Origin: Channallabes apus
Lineage: Eukaryota > Chordata > Actinopteri > Siluriformes > Clariidae
Reading direction: 5' to 3'
NCBI GenBank assembly: GCA_030522415.1
Contig: CM060131.1
Coordinates: forward strand, 6,683,203-6,747,202
Length of the DNA: 64,000 bases
A program made the translations under genes and the position numbers. Positions 63,494 to 64,000 of the stretch are shown in pieces (position 1 is the stretch's first letter; each line of letters starts with the position of its first letter). The notes beneath the pieces were generated by a model. It worked only from the letters and a program-made list of their open reading frames with translations, ran no database searches and was not told the origin of the DNA.

Positions 63494-64000
63494 ACTCGCA
63501 AATGAATCTCAAGATTTTTTTGCGTGTGTCAAATACATTCTCAAATAACCTAAACACTGAAAATATATAAACTTATTTTATCCTCAGATTCTTTCTTGTA
63601 ACTCTCCTCTCTCAGTCACATACCTGTCTGATGGCTCATTATGCAGATCAGTATGCAGGCCTTTGTCTTCTCAGGTGTGAATCACTGCATTAGTAATGAT
63701 AGTTCACGCCTTCTCGCATAGACCCTTTACTCTCAAAAAGTGATTCAAAAAGTGTTAATCACTATATTGTTTTCTGTCATTTTCACATCATTTTGAAAAT
63801 GCAAAAAAACTAGTCCACCAGCCCTTGTGAAACAATGTCTTGTGAACAAATTTTCTGTATGAGTTTCATGGCCTTATTTCAGCTACTTTTTTTTTCACAA
63901 AACTTACTAACCACGCATAATATTTTTTTCCTAAAAAATGCAAACACATACATTCATTTTGGTCACGTATTATTCATTGGGTAGTGCAGCTTTTGTAATA
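63494..64000. other. Unassigned sequence to window end
   Basis: AT-rich; no gene or repeat recognised. Confidence 0.4.

Overview
Eukaryotic DNA from a ray-finned fish. The repeat families seen (sushi/Tf1-type chromoviruses, DIRS, BEL/Pao, RTE and L2 LINEs, Tc1-like transposons, tRNA-derived SINEs, CA/GT microsatellites) are the normal teleost mixture. The L2-type 3' tail and the SINE types recall otophysan (catfish/carp-like) genomes, but that narrower assignment is inference. No prokaryotic genes, CRISPR arrays or rRNA were seen.

Host gene. Three spliced exons of a sucrase-isomaltase-like intestinal alpha-glucosidase lie on the minus strand: exon with start codon and membrane anchor (22708-22825), second half of the trefoil domain (4782-4893) and the next exon of the N-terminal glucosidase module (3103-3212). 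Splice sites and phases of the last two join perfectly. About 17.8 kb of transposons separates the first two, and an exon encoding the stalk and first trefoil half was not found. Later exons must lie left of the window. Two weaker host-gene candidates are at 61.6-62.0 kb (minus) and 62.9-63.5 kb (plus).

Layout. 0-5 kb: LINE piece, dispersed repeats, a SINE made from intron-containing tRNA-Ile(UAU), two host exons. 6.25-12.07 kb: a hAT relic hit by an intact sushi/Tf1-type Ty3 chromovirus (element A) with near-identical LTRs. 14.4-18.4 kb: an RTE LINE inside a Tc1-like relic. 19.2-22.5 kb: a DIRS element lacking its recombinase. 24.6-26.2 kb: a Tc1-like transposon. 26.2-28.5 kb: an L2-like LINE holding a solo LTR. 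29.2-30.8 kb: decayed retrovirus-like gag/protease. 33.3-38.1 kb: nested inverted repeats carrying SINE heads. 38.13-51.86 kb: dead chromovirus C (minus) with Ty3 element B inserted in one LTR. 52-56 kb: internally deleted BEL/Pao element. 56-61 kb: two solo LTRs, SINEs and inverted copies of repeats from the left end.

Most notable: (1) each LTR of element B holds a leader with a GT-AG intron and, 240 bp downstream, the same leader exactly spliced; (2) elements A and C have, instead of a tRNA primer site, a stretch just inside the 5' LTR complementary to the predicted 5' end of their own RNA, as in Tf1; (3) a SINE family that kept the tRNA intron; (4) the multi-layer foldback region.
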